Assembly: GCA_947385365.1 (NCBI GenBank)
Contig: CANDKT010000001.1
Span: 37,798-101,797, forward strand
DNA from: an uncultured Bacillota bacterium
GTDB lineage: Bacteria > Bacillota > Clostridia > Oscillospirales > Oscillospiraceae
Length of the DNA: 64,000 nucleotides
Direction: 5' to 3'
Made by a program: the position numbers and the translations under genes. Shown piece by piece: positions 18,101 through 27,465 of this stretch (the stretch's first letter is position 1; each line of letters starts with the position of its first letter). Below the pieces are notes generated by a model that was not told the DNA's origin, searched no databases, and saw nothing but the letters and a program-made list of their open reading frames with translations.

Positions 18101-21100
18101 TTGCCGCTAGTTTTGCATTGTACTGCTCCTGTCTTAGACGTTTGAGTGATGAGATAGCTGTTTCAGACGCGCCGCTTTCCTTTAAGAATTGTTCTGCTGT
18201 ATCCCATACTGCATCAGACAGGCTTTCGGCAGCCAATATTCCTTCCAACCTAACAGAGTTGAGTCTTGTCTGGACAAGCTCATGGGCATTTAGCACGCCC
18301 ATTTCTTCCAGTTTCAGTTCGATGATGTTGGCGGTACTTTCGCTCACGCCGTCGAGGATACCGGACATACGGATATACTCAGACATAAGGTTGTTGCAGG
18401 CGTTTTGTGCGTCGTCCATAGAAGAAGAGGAGTCCCCCATGATATTGACGAACGACTCAAAGGAGTCCAGATTTCCAAACAGTTTCGACAATTCAAAAAG
18501 TTCGGAGCTGTCGGCGAAGCCGTTTTCTTTGAAGGAGCCGAGCGCGTCGGACAGTTTGCCAACATTTTTGTATATGGTGCTGAGGTTAGATAGGACGGAT
18601 TGCAGTTCGGTGTAACTGGCTGTCACGGAGCGGATGGAGGCTTCGAGGACGGCGATTTCTTTTTCCTGGCTTCGGATTGCTTCCTCATTTTTGGCAAGTT
18701 GAGAGGTAGTTTCCGCGATTTGTCTGCTCCAGATCCCGCCGTCGTTTCCTGCGCTTCTCTGTTGTTCGTAATTTTCAAGATCAGCGCGAAGCTGTGCGTT
18801 TGTTTCTTTCAGATCGGCCAGGTTATTTTTTGCGTCGTTAAGTTTTCCCTGTATTTTTGCGTCCGCGTTTGCTTTCCAGGCTTCGGTGTTGAGTTTCAGG
18901 ACTCCGTTTTCTTCATAGATATACTGGATGAAGTCACGTTCGGCCTCAGACAGGGCTTTGACGGTATCGGCGGACAGCCCGCGTCCCTCTGCCATTTCTT
19001 CCTGGGCGGTTTCGAGGAGCTTATAGGCGGACTGCAAATTTTCGATGGAGGCAAGGGCGGTTGAAGCGGTTTCGACGAACGAGCCGTTTTCTTTTGCGGG
19101 CGCGTCTTTGAGGAATCCTGCAAACGCCGGATTTATCCCTGCCAGGAAACTGTCTATAGAGCCGAACAGCCCGCCGAAAGAAAACTTTCCGCCAAGCTGT
19201 TCATACATATAGTCCCGAAGCGCGATAAACTCGTCGAAGGTATCGACAATGCCATACATATTTTCGTATGTGATGTAGGCGTAGTCGTACTCGGCCTGCA
19301 CATATTCTTTGACAGCCGCTCCTATTTTGCCGGTAATATCTGTTATAGAATCGTACACTCCGTCCGCGTCCATCAAATCAGACTCAGCGAGGGCGTCTTT
19401 CAGTTCGAGCAGCTTATAGTAATAATCGACGACGGAATCCATATCCTGCAAGTCGGACGGTTCTATTTTTAGTCCAAACGGCCCCCCGCTCACTCTATCT
19501 AACCCGGTAATTTGGGCGAGTTCTCCCATTATTTTATTAATGGTCTCATAAGTTTCCGGATCTATTTTGGATTTATCGTCTATGACAACTGAAATTTGGC
19601 TGTCTTTGAGCCAATTCTGAGATTCCGACTCAAGTTTTTGTTTTGCGGCGTGGGAACGCTGCCTTGCGGCAATTTCCTGCGCTCTCAGTTCGGCTTTGAT
19701 TTGCTCTTCGAGTTTTTCGGTGTATTCCTTTGTTCCTGCGGTCAGGCCGTCGAGGGCAGATTTCTTTTCGCCGAGTGCCTTTGTAATATTTTCGATAGTA
19801 TTGTTGAACTCGGCTTCTTCTTCGGCGGTTCGGCTTTGCTGTTCCGCGTATTTTTTGTAAGCGGCGTAAGATTCTTTCAGGGTATCGATCCGGTCGATTT
19901 CCGCTTTTGTTTCCTGAATGGTTGCGTCCGCCATTTTGATTGTTTCCTCGCGTGCTTTTTTCATATGGGAGGAAACAAGCATCACAACGCCAACGACGGC
20001 GAACAGGGAGCCGATTGCCGCCTGCGCGGAGGTTGCAGCGATTCCCGCCGCGTTCAGCGCGACTGTAAATTCTTTGATAACAGGGACTCCCCATGCGCCC
20101 ACGGTGTTCCGCACTGTTGCGCCTTTCGCGGTCGCGAGCATCACTCTGACAAAACCGATCATAGCCGTTCCCAGCTTTGAGAACCATCCGAAGAGTGCTT
20201 CTACTCCGGTCAGGATACTGCCCAGGAATGCACCGATTGCGTCTAATTTGATTGTGGCGACAATACCGGCGGTCACAAACAAAGCGGTATTCAATCCGCC
20301 CACGACATTGGCGAGTTTTGCCACGGACTCAAGGATTTTGAGTAAAAAGGTCCCGATATCGGCCATATTGCTAAGGAAGGAGTCGGGGAACAGGGTTTTG
20401 CCGAGGGACTGGAACGCGGCCTTGAATTGATTGACATGGGCGGCGGTGCTGTCCATGACAACGGCGTAAGATTCCTGGAGCGTACCGGCACTGTTTGCCA
20501 TAGCGTCCATAGCACCGGAAGCCCCTTGAAACTGTTCGACGATGGAGTAGAAGACGGACTGCTGGCGGACGCCTGCGATTGCGTTTGCGAGGGCGGCCTG
20601 TTCCATAGAAGACAGGTTGTTCCACACGGCGGCGATATCGGCCAAAATGTCGTAGGTGCTTCGGAACTCTTCGTTTTGATCGGTCAGGGCGACATTGTAT
20701 TTGGTGAGGGAAGAGACGAGGGTTTCGTACTCGGCTTCTGTCATAGACTCGCCAAGCTCATCCAGTTCTGTTTTGGTGCTGCGCAAACGTGCCGCTATGG
20801 TCCGCAAACCGGTAGAGGATTTCGCGGCGTTTTGAATGGTGGTATTGGCGGCGGTCAGGAGGGCGACGGACTGATCGAAGGTATTCCCTGCGGAAGCGAG
20901 GGCGGAGGAAGCGTTGTTCATACCCTCGGCGATCTGGGAGACGGAGATGGGGAATTTGTTGCCTGTAGCGACCAGCTTATCCATAACGGATTCGATTTCG
21001 CCCACGCTGACCCCAAATGCCTTAATGATTGCGGTGATAGCGTTTTGGGCATCAGAGACATCGATATCGCCAACGTTTTTCAGCATGGAGGTAAACTCTG

Positions 21101-23189
21101 CCAGGGACTTGGACTCTTCCAAAGAGTACCCCAATCGAGCAAATGTCGTAGTAGAGTCAATAAGGTCTGGAATTGACGCTCCGATCTTTTCAGCGGTCTT
21201 TGTTATTTTGTTCAAATATTCGTCATAAGCGTCGGAAGTATCCCTTGTAACGACTTCAAGCTGAGTCATTGCGTTATCTAGTTCGATTGAGGCGGAAATC
21301 ATCCTTCGGATTGCACGAACGACAGACATAATAATATGGGTTGCGCTGAACCACATACTGAATTTTTGCGCCAACCCCGCCATTCTTTCGCCGAAGGTTT
21401 TCACATTTTTGCCGTTTTCTTTGATTACTGCGTTATGCTGTGCGAACTCGGTTTTTGTTTTTTGTAAAAAGGCTCTGAATTTTTCTGCATCTTTGCCGGT
21501 TTGTCGGAACTGCTTGCCAAGTGTATCCAGTGCGGCGGCATTATTGACGATCCACTGATAGTCGTCTCTGGTTTTCCCGCTGTTAGCCGCCGAGGAATTT
21601 TTTATTACCTTCTGCATCTGGCTCAGAAGGGTAAGGTATTGCTGAACAAGAGCGTTTCGGGTTTTTTGGTCAGCGATATCTTTTTCCGTATCTTCCGGGT
21701 TTTTATTTATTGTCTTACTCGCCGCCGCGTTTTCTTTTGCTCGGGTAACTTCTTCCAGCGCGGCGCGTTGTTCACGGAGCTGTGTTATGCTGTCTGAGAT
21801 TGCTCTGCCCTCTGCTTCGAGTTCTGCGCGGTATTCCGGCGAGATCTTGGCCTTATCGAGCAGCACCTTTTTGATTTTTTCTGCCCATAGGTCATATTCC
21901 GCACTGACTTTTCTGATACGAGCTGACTCTTCATCGGTTGTAGCTGTTCTTTCGAGCCTTGAGAGGGAGCCGCTTACCGTATTCTTGAGTCTTGTAAGTG
22001 CTTCCGCCTGCACTTTGAACGCCGCAATTTCTGCTGTGTCAGATTTTGCTGCCTTTTTTTGACTTGCGGCGCGAGCTTCTATTGCGAGGCTAAGTTCTCT
22101 TTCCTTCTTGGCAATTTCGCTTTCCAGAACCTCGATCTGAGTTTGGCTCATTTGGCTTTTGGCGGTCTCGCTGGTCAATTCGGCGTACCGCGTTCTAACC
22201 AGATTCAAAGCGGCGGCCAATTCCTTGTACTTCCCGCTGGCGGATTGGAACCCGTTGTTTGTCTGGGTCACGTCGCCGCCGGTCTTACTCATGGAGGCAA
22301 GAAGTTTGTAATATTCTTTTACTGCGTCCATCGCTTTCTTATAGGGGCTCCGACTGCTTGTTTCGGCTTCGGCGTTTGCAATCTCCGCTTTAAAAACGGA
22401 CATAGAGTCCCTTGCTTCTTTGATGGCCTTTGCGCCGTCTATTCCGGCTTCCCGCAGCACTTCCTTAAAGCGTTCTGCATCCAAGCCGCATTCCAGCAGA
22501 ACTTTGCGAAACAACTCTGTATTTTCCCGCAGGGCTTCAAATTGCGGGGAATCTTCCATCCACAGATTGTTCGTCCAGAGATTCTGCATTTGCGTGAAGG
22601 TATCGGCAAATGATTGTAACGACACCTGTGCTTTTTTTATATTATCTTCCATCGTTCCAACAGGAGACATCGCAGTACTTTTTGAAGCGGCGTCGGACAT
22701 CTCTCTCAATTTACTTGTAGTTCGTTCCGCGCTGTCTCCAATGGTAGAAATTTTACTGCTCGCTTCTGCTGCGGAACTTCCGGTGCTTCCGAGAGCTGTC
22801 TGTACTGTTTTCAAAGCGTTGGCGGCTTCGGTTGTTCCCCGGAGGGAAACAGGGATTCCCACCGCAGAAGAAAGTCCGGTTGTATTTATGATGGAGCCAA
22901 TCTGTTTCCGAAAGCGTTCTACTGCATCCGCACTCAACTGGATTTCGGAGATCTGGATCGATAAATTCCCACTCTTGCTGATACTGTTCAGGGCATCTTG
23001 GATTTGTTTTCCCCATATCTGTCTACTGCCTTCAGTGTCGACTCCGATTTTGATTTTAAGGGGATTTTTGTTAAGGCCTTTTACCAGTTCTGCAAGCTGC
23101 CCGCTAATAGTCGTTCCACTTGCTCCGCTCACGGACCCGCCGCCTAGCACGCCAAAAAGCAGTTCTACATCTGGATTGGTCACTGCCAT
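15189..23189 (-). CDS. Tail tape measure protein (TP901 type)
   Basis: 2666 aa. The TP901 core is around residues 620-900 (SIELDNAMTQLEVVTRDTSD, then TTFARLGYSLEESKSLAEF). Hydrophobic segments follow (about 980-1080), then very long helical, Ala/Glu/Lys-rich coiled-coil stretches. The C-terminus has YHNGGIAGNNPTLKQNE and VLEKGEAVL, usual for this family. It sets tail length and is ejected ahead of the DNA. At about 1.5 angstrom per residue, its size implies a tail near 400 nm. It is preceded by a strong terminator and is the longest gene in the window. Confidence 0.95.
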   Translation of the reverse strand: MAVTNPDVELLFGVLGGGSVSGASGTTISGQLAELVKGLNKNPLKIKIGVDTEGSRQIWGKQIQDALNSISKSGNLSIQISEIQLSADAVERFRKQIGSIINTTGLSSAVGIPVSLRGTTEAANALKTVQTALGSTGSSAAEASSKISTIGDSAERTTSKLREMSDAASKSTAMSPVGTMEDNIKKAQVSLQSFADTFTQMQNLWTNNLWMEDSPQFEALRENTELFRKVLLECGLDAERFKEVLREAGIDGAKAIKEARDSMSVFKAEIANAEAETSSRSPYKKAMDAVKEYYKLLASMSKTGGDVTQTNNGFQSASGKYKELAAALNLVRTRYAELTSETAKSQMSQTQIEVLESEIAKKERELSLAIEARAASQKKAAKSDTAEIAAFKVQAEALTRLKNTVSGSLSRLERTATTDEESARIRKVSAEYDLWAEKIKKVLLDKAKISPEYRAELEAEGRAISDSITQLREQRAALEEVTRAKENAAASKTINKNPEDTEKDIADQKTRNALVQQYLTLLSQMQKVIKNSSAANSGKTRDDYQWIVNNAAALDTLGKQFRQTGKDAEKFRAFLQKTKTEFAQHNAVIKENGKNVKTFGERMAGLAQKFSMWFSATHIIMSVVRAIRRMISASIELDNAMTQLEVVTRDTSDAYDEYLNKITKTAEKIGASIPDLIDSTTTFARLGYSLEESKSLAEFTSMLKNVGDIDVSDAQNAITAIIKAFGVSVGEIESVMDKLVATGNKFPISVSQIAEGMNNASSALASAGNTFDQSVALLTAANTTIQNAAKSSTGLRTIAARLRSTKTELDELGESMTEAEYETLVSSLTKYNVALTDQNEEFRSTYDILADIAAVWNNLSSMEQAALANAIAGVRQQSVFYSIVEQFQGASGAMDAMANSAGTLQESYAVVMDSTAAHVNQFKAAFQSLGKTLFPDSFLSNMADIGTFLLKILESVAKLANVVGGLNTALFVTAGIVATIKLDAIGAFLGSILTGVEALFGWFSKLGTAMIGFVRVMLATAKGATVRNTVGAWGVPVIKEFTVALNAAGIAATSAQAAIGSLFAVVGVVMLVSSHMKKAREETIKMADATIQETKAEIDRIDTLKESYAAYKKYAEQQSRTAEEEAEFNNTIENITKALGEKKSALDGLTAGTKEYTEKLEEQIKAELRAQEIAARQRSHAAKQKLESESQNWLKDSQISVVIDDKSKIDPETYETINKIMGELAQITGLDRVSGGPFGLKIEPSDLQDMDSVVDYYYKLLELKDALAESDLMDADGVYDSITDITGKIGAAVKEYVQAEYDYAYITYENMYGIVDTFDEFIALRDYMYEQLGGKFSFGGLFGSIDSFLAGINPAFAGFLKDAPAKENGSFVETASTALASIENLQSAYKLLETAQEEMAEGRGLSADTVKALSEAERDFIQYIYEENGVLKLNTEAWKANADAKIQGKLNDAKNNLADLKETNAQLRADLENYEQQRSAGNDGGIWSRQIAETTSQLAKNEEAIRSQEKEIAVLEASIRSVTASYTELQSVLSNLSTIYKNVGKLSDALGSFKENGFADSSELFELSKLFGNLDSFESFVNIMGDSSSSMDDAQNACNNLMSEYIRMSGILDGVSESTANIIELKLEEMGVLNAHELVQTRLNSVRLEGILAAESLSDAVWDTAEQFLKESGASETAISSLKRLRQEQYNAKLAATNLKDASLDTIEALLTQARAAGIVAESIAALAQAQSLKDRYESGELKNSRYWMNNDSNSGVSRYEAKLNELAEKARADLSDFGSVTVPQVKVSLPESSSKKGKSTKEVEAYTAAIDEFRVELERLRKTQEDAERLESEIENAGGYEKKIALQKELSAAYREEQDALLALNRARANAISRDIGSLRKLGFDIEYNAETNDLWISNLERLNELEAPDKGKYDSIQEATNALRKDTEELIGTITELNDSNREGSVTWQELNRSIIETTVSMYENAIQARETAITRAENSMSNAIAAKNLADVKAFSSAIISGYQGMQKTVHEQAEYYRSIGYSETSDELSKLGDLWWDYAENIKNVKQQVVDYLIGIADASHNSVDEIQNASDTLYKAADEFAENNGFISIDTYQEILKLGPQYMQMLKDENGVLQINRERINEVLAARIKQMAAENAMAYVERLKLAVQKGSVENLNELLYATKESTNATFGLAYAELELMHSLGELNDKQYEAALHNIQAIESLSNTAIESVGRVAGEFGEKTKEELNNMKSGLDDILKYVMDMLKHKIQQQVEALEDMKDAYGDIIDLRKEALDVAKNEADYEDKVAEKVKAIAKLQERINALSLDDSRDAQTQKMKLEEELAELQKELADDQNNHAVDAQKDALDDMQDAYEKEKDAEIKALEDTISSYQKLYDMAIDYIQDNWDALYQELLSWNSEYGSVLNSEITNAWDNCLAAAERYGDYVSALTHIDADIKSAETNSGNKNNTAIGNMSNQTQPTREETISRIITRMYENGQAWGSASSEEKQKLADSSLRLGIRLKEECGIQAKRDENGVWHDEADGALLFEKYKKYIYHNGGIAGNNPTLKQNEIMAVLEKGEAVLDEQKERGLYRLIEFATTLSDKFSDLIRSSNMKNALVGTGGIANMKPDVPHNITNNESVTIEFGNTIIYGANNETVEKHRAITRQQANELFDKLNIKR

Positions 23190-23210
23190 CGTGTTTCACC
23201 GTCCTTCGTA

Positions 23211-23242
23211 TGAAAAAAGGCTTGGCAAAAAAGCCAAGCCTT
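23211..23242 (-). terminator. Rho-independent terminator upstream of the tape measure gene
   Basis: On the minus strand AAGGCTTGGC pairs perfectly with GCCAAGCCTT around a T6 loop and is followed by TTTTC. It lies between the stop of 23255-23815 and the tape measure start. The tape measure is needed in few copies, so partial termination here makes sense. Confidence 0.8.
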
Positions 23243-23254
23243 GTTATTAAATTG

Positions 23255-23815
23255 TTAATTGTATTCTGGTCCGACTTCCGCAGTTGCATGGTACATGGAA
23301 CCATATCGGCCATTAAAGACAGAAACTGCCTTTTGCATGAACTGAAGTCCGGTTCGTTCTGTCAATCCGTGGATCTTCATATCGTGCCAAACGCCCCAAA
23401 CTTTAGCTATATTTTCATGTTTTTCGTAACCGTTATTTAGAACCGCTATGATATTATCCGCTCCCGCATATTTATTTGGCTGAAGTGAATCCCGGTGAAG
23501 GTCGTCATGAAAGTATATGTACATTGTTGTGCTTCCGTCCGGCATTTTGAATGGAGCGGATGGTTCTAAACTATCGAAATGTTCTAAAACAGAGTCCGGA
23601 AGCCCCATATCTATAGCTGTACTACGAAGGGTTTCAATGAGTTTGCCTGCTGCTTTATACATTGTATCCGCTGTCAGCATTGTGCTTCCCGCTGCAGTTG
23701 CCTTTCTGCCCTCTTTTTGATACCGATCAATAACCTCTTTCATTCTGCGTTTTCCGGCATCAGTTTTTGACCACGCCTCGATTTTGCTCATAATAGAACT
23801 TGTATTGATACTCAT
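23255..23815 (-). CDS. Unknown protein upstream of the tape measure
   Basis: 186 aa. Its ATG overlaps the stop of the upstream gene (ATGA), indicating coupled translation. The N-terminal half is helical (KRRMKEVIDRYQKEGRKATAAG). The C-terminal half contains MYIYFHDDLHRDSLQP and GVWHDMKIHGLTERTG. No family was recognised. Position suggests a tail assembly or tail completion factor. Confidence 0.55.
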   Translation of the reverse strand: MSINTSSIMSKIEAWSKTDAGKRRMKEVIDRYQKEGRKATAAGSTMLTADTMYKAAGKLIETLRSTAIDMGLPDSVLEHFDSLEPSAPFKMPDGSTTMYIYFHDDLHRDSLQPNKYAGADNIIAVLNNGYEKHENIAKVWGVWHDMKIHGLTERTGLQFMQKAVSVFNGRYGSMYHATAEVGPEYN

Positions 23816-24447
23816 GACTCTATGTTTTCTGTTGCGTCTGCGGGGATATTTTCGGACCCCTTATCATTTTTGGTTTTCTGGTCAATGTAAGCCTTGACAA
23901 GTTTCTGTTCGTCCAATCCGCCGTCAGAAATTACGCCAATCAAGTTACGCATATCGTCCTGCGTCACGCCGGAGAACAGCGTTCCGATCTGGTTACTCAT
24001 TTTCTCTACTGTCCCGACAACTTGATCGATACGTTTCTGAAGGTCGGTGACTGCTGTATTGCAGCGGAATTGGATTTTCGTATTGATTGCGTCCACGATT
24101 TCCCTAAGCTGTTCTGTGTCGATAAATTCGCGCACAGTATCGACAGCATCGGAACAGTAGACCATTTGGTAACGATGTTCGAGATTATTTGGCATTGAGA
24201 AGTTGGCATATCTGGAGAGGATATTGGTTTTGATAACGAAATCTTTGATTTCCGGCAGGAAGCCACACTGTTCATGGAAACACGATTCAACGACGTCGTT
24301 CACAAAAGCTAAGACATCTGGCAGCGGAAGTGTTTTTTTAATTTTCAACTCAGTGTTGTGCCATTGAGCCGTGATTTCGTTTTGGAAATTCTCTTTTGAA
24401 ATTTTGTCGAACAGGGAAATGGATACTTTCTTGTCTGTTTTAGACAT
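23812..24447 (-). CDS. Putative tail assembly chaperone
   Basis: 211 aa with no recognised motif. Mostly helical, with a charged N-terminus and an acidic, Asn/Thr-rich C-terminus. Gene order (tail tube, then this region, then tape measure) is where tail assembly chaperones sit. The usual frameshift fusion product is not obvious: the next gene starts in an overlapping ATGA, not through an evident slippery heptamer. The call is positional only. Confidence 0.4.
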   Translation of the reverse strand: MSKTDKKVSISLFDKISKENFQNEITAQWHNTELKIKKTLPLPDVLAFVNDVVESCFHEQCGFLPEIKDFVIKTNILSRYANFSMPNNLEHRYQMVYCSDAVDTVREFIDTEQLREIVDAINTKIQFRCNTAVTDLQKRIDQVVGTVEKMSNQIGTLFSGVTQDDMRNLIGVISDGGLDEQKLVKAYIDQKTKNDKGSENIPADATENIES

Positions 24448-24465
24448 AGCGGTTCCTTCTTTCTG

Positions 24466-24933
24466 TTAAGTTTGAGTATTGTTGGTTTCTGCGGTTTTGT
24501 CTCTGTTCTTTTTTCGTTCGGCTCGGCGTTTTTTGATAAACTCATAGTCGTGCCATCCGCCGTCTATTTTGGAAAAGCATATCCACCTATAGTTTACATT
24601 TGGGTACTTATACCAAAACAGTTTTCTTTTTAAGAAAGCGACCTGGTTGGGGCAACCTTTTGTGTCGATTACCTCTTCGTGGCCGTCTTGATAGCGAACA
24701 AAAAAATCAGCCACATATTTAATTGGCTGAACAGTTCTCCCATCGTGAACGAACTTTGGTTGCAGCTCGTATGGTTTTTGCAGCTCGCAGGAAACCACAT
24801 CGCCGCTTTCCACCAGGGGACAAAGCACGTCGCGATAATATTTCATTTCCAGCACGGAGTCAAAAACGATCTCATTCCAGGTTCGTTTTTCTGTATCTGG
24901 ATTCACATTAAACTTTGATGTTTTCTGGGGCAT
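24466..24933 (-). CDS. DUF1064 family nuclease-like protein
   Basis: 155 aa. It matches the DUF1064 pattern: an N-terminal VFDSVLEMKYYRD, then YELQPKF, RTVQPIKYVADFFV, VIDTKG and KRKLFWYKYP. The conserved acidic residues and the D-x-K of VIDTKG resemble a PD-(D/E)XK nuclease core, so it probably cuts DNA junctions or ends. Such genes are usually in phage replication modules. Here it sits inside the tail operon, next to the inserted plus-strand cassette. Confidence 0.7.
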   Translation of the reverse strand: MPQKTSKFNVNPDTEKRTWNEIVFDSVLEMKYYRDVLCPLVESGDVVSCELQKPYELQPKFVHDGRTVQPIKYVADFFVRYQDGHEEVIDTKGCPNQVAFLKRKLFWYKYPNVNYRWICFSKIDGGWHDYEFIKKRRAERKKNRDKTAETNNTQT

Positions 24934-24955
24934 AACGCTTCCTTTCTGAATGTGG

Positions 24956-24984
24956 TTGACATAGATTAGAGGGGATAGTATAAT
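24956..24984 (+). promoter_or_regulatory. Perfect sigma-70/sigma-A promoter for the plus-strand cassette
   Basis: TTGACA at 24956-24961 and TATAAT at 24979-24984 with a 17-bp spacer, matching consensus at all twelve positions. The expected start of transcription is near 24991. It faces away from the surrounding late operon and should be used by host RNA polymerase even when late genes are silent. Confidence 0.9.
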
Positions 24985-25008
24985 TAAATAGAAGGAGGCA
25001 TGATCTAT

Positions 25009-25341
25009 ATGGAGAACAAGATTTCAAAAACGATTCGTATTTGTGGCGGTATTGTGCTGATAGCCGGAATTATTGGCTCCTTCTTTTTAGGAATGGTGTT
25101 CCCTGTCGTTACATACGGAGAACTGGAATATCTCCGCATTGAAGAATCCTACAATTGGGGGCTGACTTTGAGTGTACTTGCAAGCAGTATTTTGACCGGT
25201 CTCCTATTCTTAGGAATTGCTGAGATTATTCGTCTGCTGGACAATGCGGTCAAAATCCTTGGAGATTTTCAACTTGGGAACGGCAAGACAGGAATAGACA
25301 ATGTACTGAAAGACATTGAATCAAATCTCCCCAAGCTCTGA
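25009..25341 (+). CDS. Two-helix membrane protein of the inserted cassette
   Basis: 110 aa from the ATG at 25009; AAGGAGG lies ten bases before it, whereas the ATG at 25000 abuts that site. Two transmembrane helices (about 11-33 and 49-73) flank an outside loop with PVVTYGELEYLRIEESYNW. The C-terminal cytoplasmic tail is about 35 residues. No family was recognised. It is followed after 10 bp by a large membrane protein and shares its promoter, so the two probably form a complex or pathway at the host membrane. Confidence 0.75.
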   Translation: MENKISKTIRICGGIVLIAGIIGSFFLGMVFPVVTYGELEYLRIEESYNWGLTLSVLASSILTGLLFLGIAEIIRLLDNAVKILGDFQLGNGKTGIDNVLKDIESNLPKL

Positions 25342-25351
25342 GGTAGATATC

Positions 25352-27433
25352 ATGAACGACAGATTCTATAACCTATTTGCCTTAGAAGAAAACCTGTATA
25401 TTGACGGATCGCCTGTTGTTATTTCGGCAGGGGTACTTCTCAAAGACAACTACTCTGGAGCAATTGTTTCTCAATTCAAAATACAAAATGTAGGGGCTAA
25501 CACAATTATTGCGGCAAGGATTTCCTTACGGGCATTTGACATATCCAAAAGAGAATTACCAGGCGTTGATGATTACCAATATCTTGATTTAAGTGTCCAG
25601 CAGGGCGAACATTGGGGAGCTGACAAGGCTATTATTATGCCAAATCCGGCAACAAGGTCTATTGAGATAAAAGGTATCGAGGTGGTTTTTGATAATCGCA
25701 CAGTTTGGAAAGAGGAATGTAGCGAGAGGTTAAAACCCATACCAAAGGGAGAACTAATACAAAATAAGCTGACCGATGGGGAATTACTAAAGCAATATAG
25801 GCTTGAAACCAGCTCATCAGCTCAGTTTGTGCCAACAGAGTATTGCGGTTTATGGCTATGCTCATGCGGAACACCGAACTCAGGAACCAAATGCAGCGGA
25901 TGTCAAGCAGAGAAGGAGCGAGTTTTCTCTGCGTTGAATATTGAATATCTTTCTACAAACGCTAAAGTACGCTTGGAGGATGATAGAGTTCAAGCTGCGA
26001 AAAATGAAAAAGCAAAAAAGCAACGTGTAAGAAGAACATTTGCCGGTCTTGTTACACTGTCGCTCATTATTGCTGTTTTAGTTTTCTGCCAGAATTGGTT
26101 GCTGCCGAATGTGATTGATCCACATATGAGGTACAAAAATGCGTGTGCGCTAGCGTCAACAGGGGAGTTCGATGGTGCCATAACGGAGTTTATAAGCCTG
26201 GGAGACTATAAAGACGCAAGAGACCAGATCAATGCGGTGAAGTATGCGAAAGCCGAAGCGTTATTAAGCAATAATCTGTGCATAGCAGCCATAAAAGAAT
26301 TTGAAGATCTAGGCGACTATAGAGACTCAAAAAGCAAAATAACCCAAGCAGAAAATATATATGAAGCCCTTGAGAAAAAGAAAGAGGAAGAGGAAAAAAT
26401 ACAAGCCTATCAAGAAGCAGAGAACCTACTTGCTAGCGGTAATATGTATGATGCGGCAGTCTCTTTTTATAAATCTGGGGATTATTCTGACGCAAGGCAA
26501 AGAAGTGAATTATTGTGGGATGAGCTTTTACCATCTCACGGTGAAACAGTAAGTGTGTATTACGATATGTATGTATCGGCTATTGCGGCGGACGGTAGCG
26601 TACTTGTGAAGGCTAATCCAAATAATGACGATCCATTTATACCAAATGCTGACTCAATTAGTGATGCAAAGGCTATATGTGTTGATAGATATGGGATATA
26701 TGTTTTGAATAATCAAGATGGAGAAAACTTAAAGGCGTTTGGGGCATTTGGGACAAAATATCCTTGGGAAAACATTGTGTCTTTTTCATGTGATCGGCAC
26801 AGTGTATATGGATATATTGCTGGGATAGGAATGAATGGGCAAGTCTATATTGGTACGGAGTTTTCACAGGACATTCCATACGAAGTATTTGGCTGGGATC
26901 ACATTGTCGATGTTTCTTTTGAGTACCCTAATTATATCATAGGATTGCGATCCGATGGAACAGTTGTTTATCACCAATTATATGGGAATGAACAAATACC
27001 AAATGATATCAAAATATGGAAGAATATCAAAGCAATAGCGGCAGATGATAATTGTATATTGGGCTTAAAAAAAGATGGCACAGTATTATTGGCAGTAAAC
27101 AATGACGAGGGGAAGGCATCTAGCCCTTTCTTTGGCCATTTACAGTACGATCCTGGACAGTACGATACTTCCGATTGGACGAATATAAAGAGCGTTTCAT
27201 CTTCATCGTTTGGAGTACTTGGAATAAAAGAAGATGGAACTGTAGTGGCAATAGGTTACATATCTGAGAAGTGCAGAAATCTTTCTTCCTGGAGAAATAT
27301 TTCTCAGATAGCTGTTTCTGGCAATACTGTTGTAGGATTAACAAATGATGGAGACATACTGATTGATGGAGAAGGCGCAGACGACTTTGATTTTGCTGAT
27401 TGGAATAATCTCATGGTACCAAACAGTAAATAA
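25352..27433 (+). CDS. Zn-ribbon / membrane / TPR-like / propeller protein of the inserted cassette
   Basis: 693 aa from the ATG at 25352 (GAGGTAGATATC before it). Four parts can be seen: a beta-rich N-terminal domain (1-160); a Zn-ribbon with C170-x-C172 and C181-x2-C184; a transmembrane helix at about 230-250; then TPR-like GDYKDAR/GDYRDSK repeats (260-395) and an RCC1-like set of repeats (405-690, for example NCILGLKKDGTVLL). Similar multi-domain proteins occur in gut Clostridia. Expression from a host-type promoter, against the direction of the tail genes, suggests a lysogeny or exclusion function. Function is unknown. Confidence 0.75.
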   Translation: MNDRFYNLFALEENLYIDGSPVVISAGVLLKDNYSGAIVSQFKIQNVGANTIIAARISLRAFDISKRELPGVDDYQYLDLSVQQGEHWGADKAIIMPNPATRSIEIKGIEVVFDNRTVWKEECSERLKPIPKGELIQNKLTDGELLKQYRLETSSSAQFVPTEYCGLWLCSCGTPNSGTKCSGCQAEKERVFSALNIEYLSTNAKVRLEDDRVQAAKNEKAKKQRVRRTFAGLVTLSLIIAVLVFCQNWLLPNVIDPHMRYKNACALASTGEFDGAITEFISLGDYKDARDQINAVKYAKAEALLSNNLCIAAIKEFEDLGDYRDSKSKITQAENIYEALEKKKEEEEKIQAYQEAENLLASGNMYDAAVSFYKSGDYSDARQRSELLWDELLPSHGETVSVYYDMYVSAIAADGSVLVKANPNNDDPFIPNADSISDAKAICVDRYGIYVLNNQDGENLKAFGAFGTKYPWENIVSFSCDRHSVYGYIAGIGMNGQVYIGTEFSQDIPYEVFGWDHIVDVSFEYPNYIIGLRSDGTVVYHQLYGNEQIPNDIKIWKNIKAIAADDNCILGLKKDGTVLLAVNNDEGKASSPFFGHLQYDPGQYDTSDWTNIKSVSSSSFGVLGIKEDGTVVAIGYISEKCRNLSSWRNISQIAVSGNTVVGLTNDGDILIDGEGADDFDFADWNNLMVPNSK

Positions 27434-27465
27434 CCACCATAGAAAAGTACCCCTTGTATATAGCC

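Noticed and set aside
23812-24447. Programmed -1 frameshift of a tail chaperone pair
   Set aside because: No clear slippery heptamer was seen at the end of this gene; the next gene starts by an ATGA overlap.
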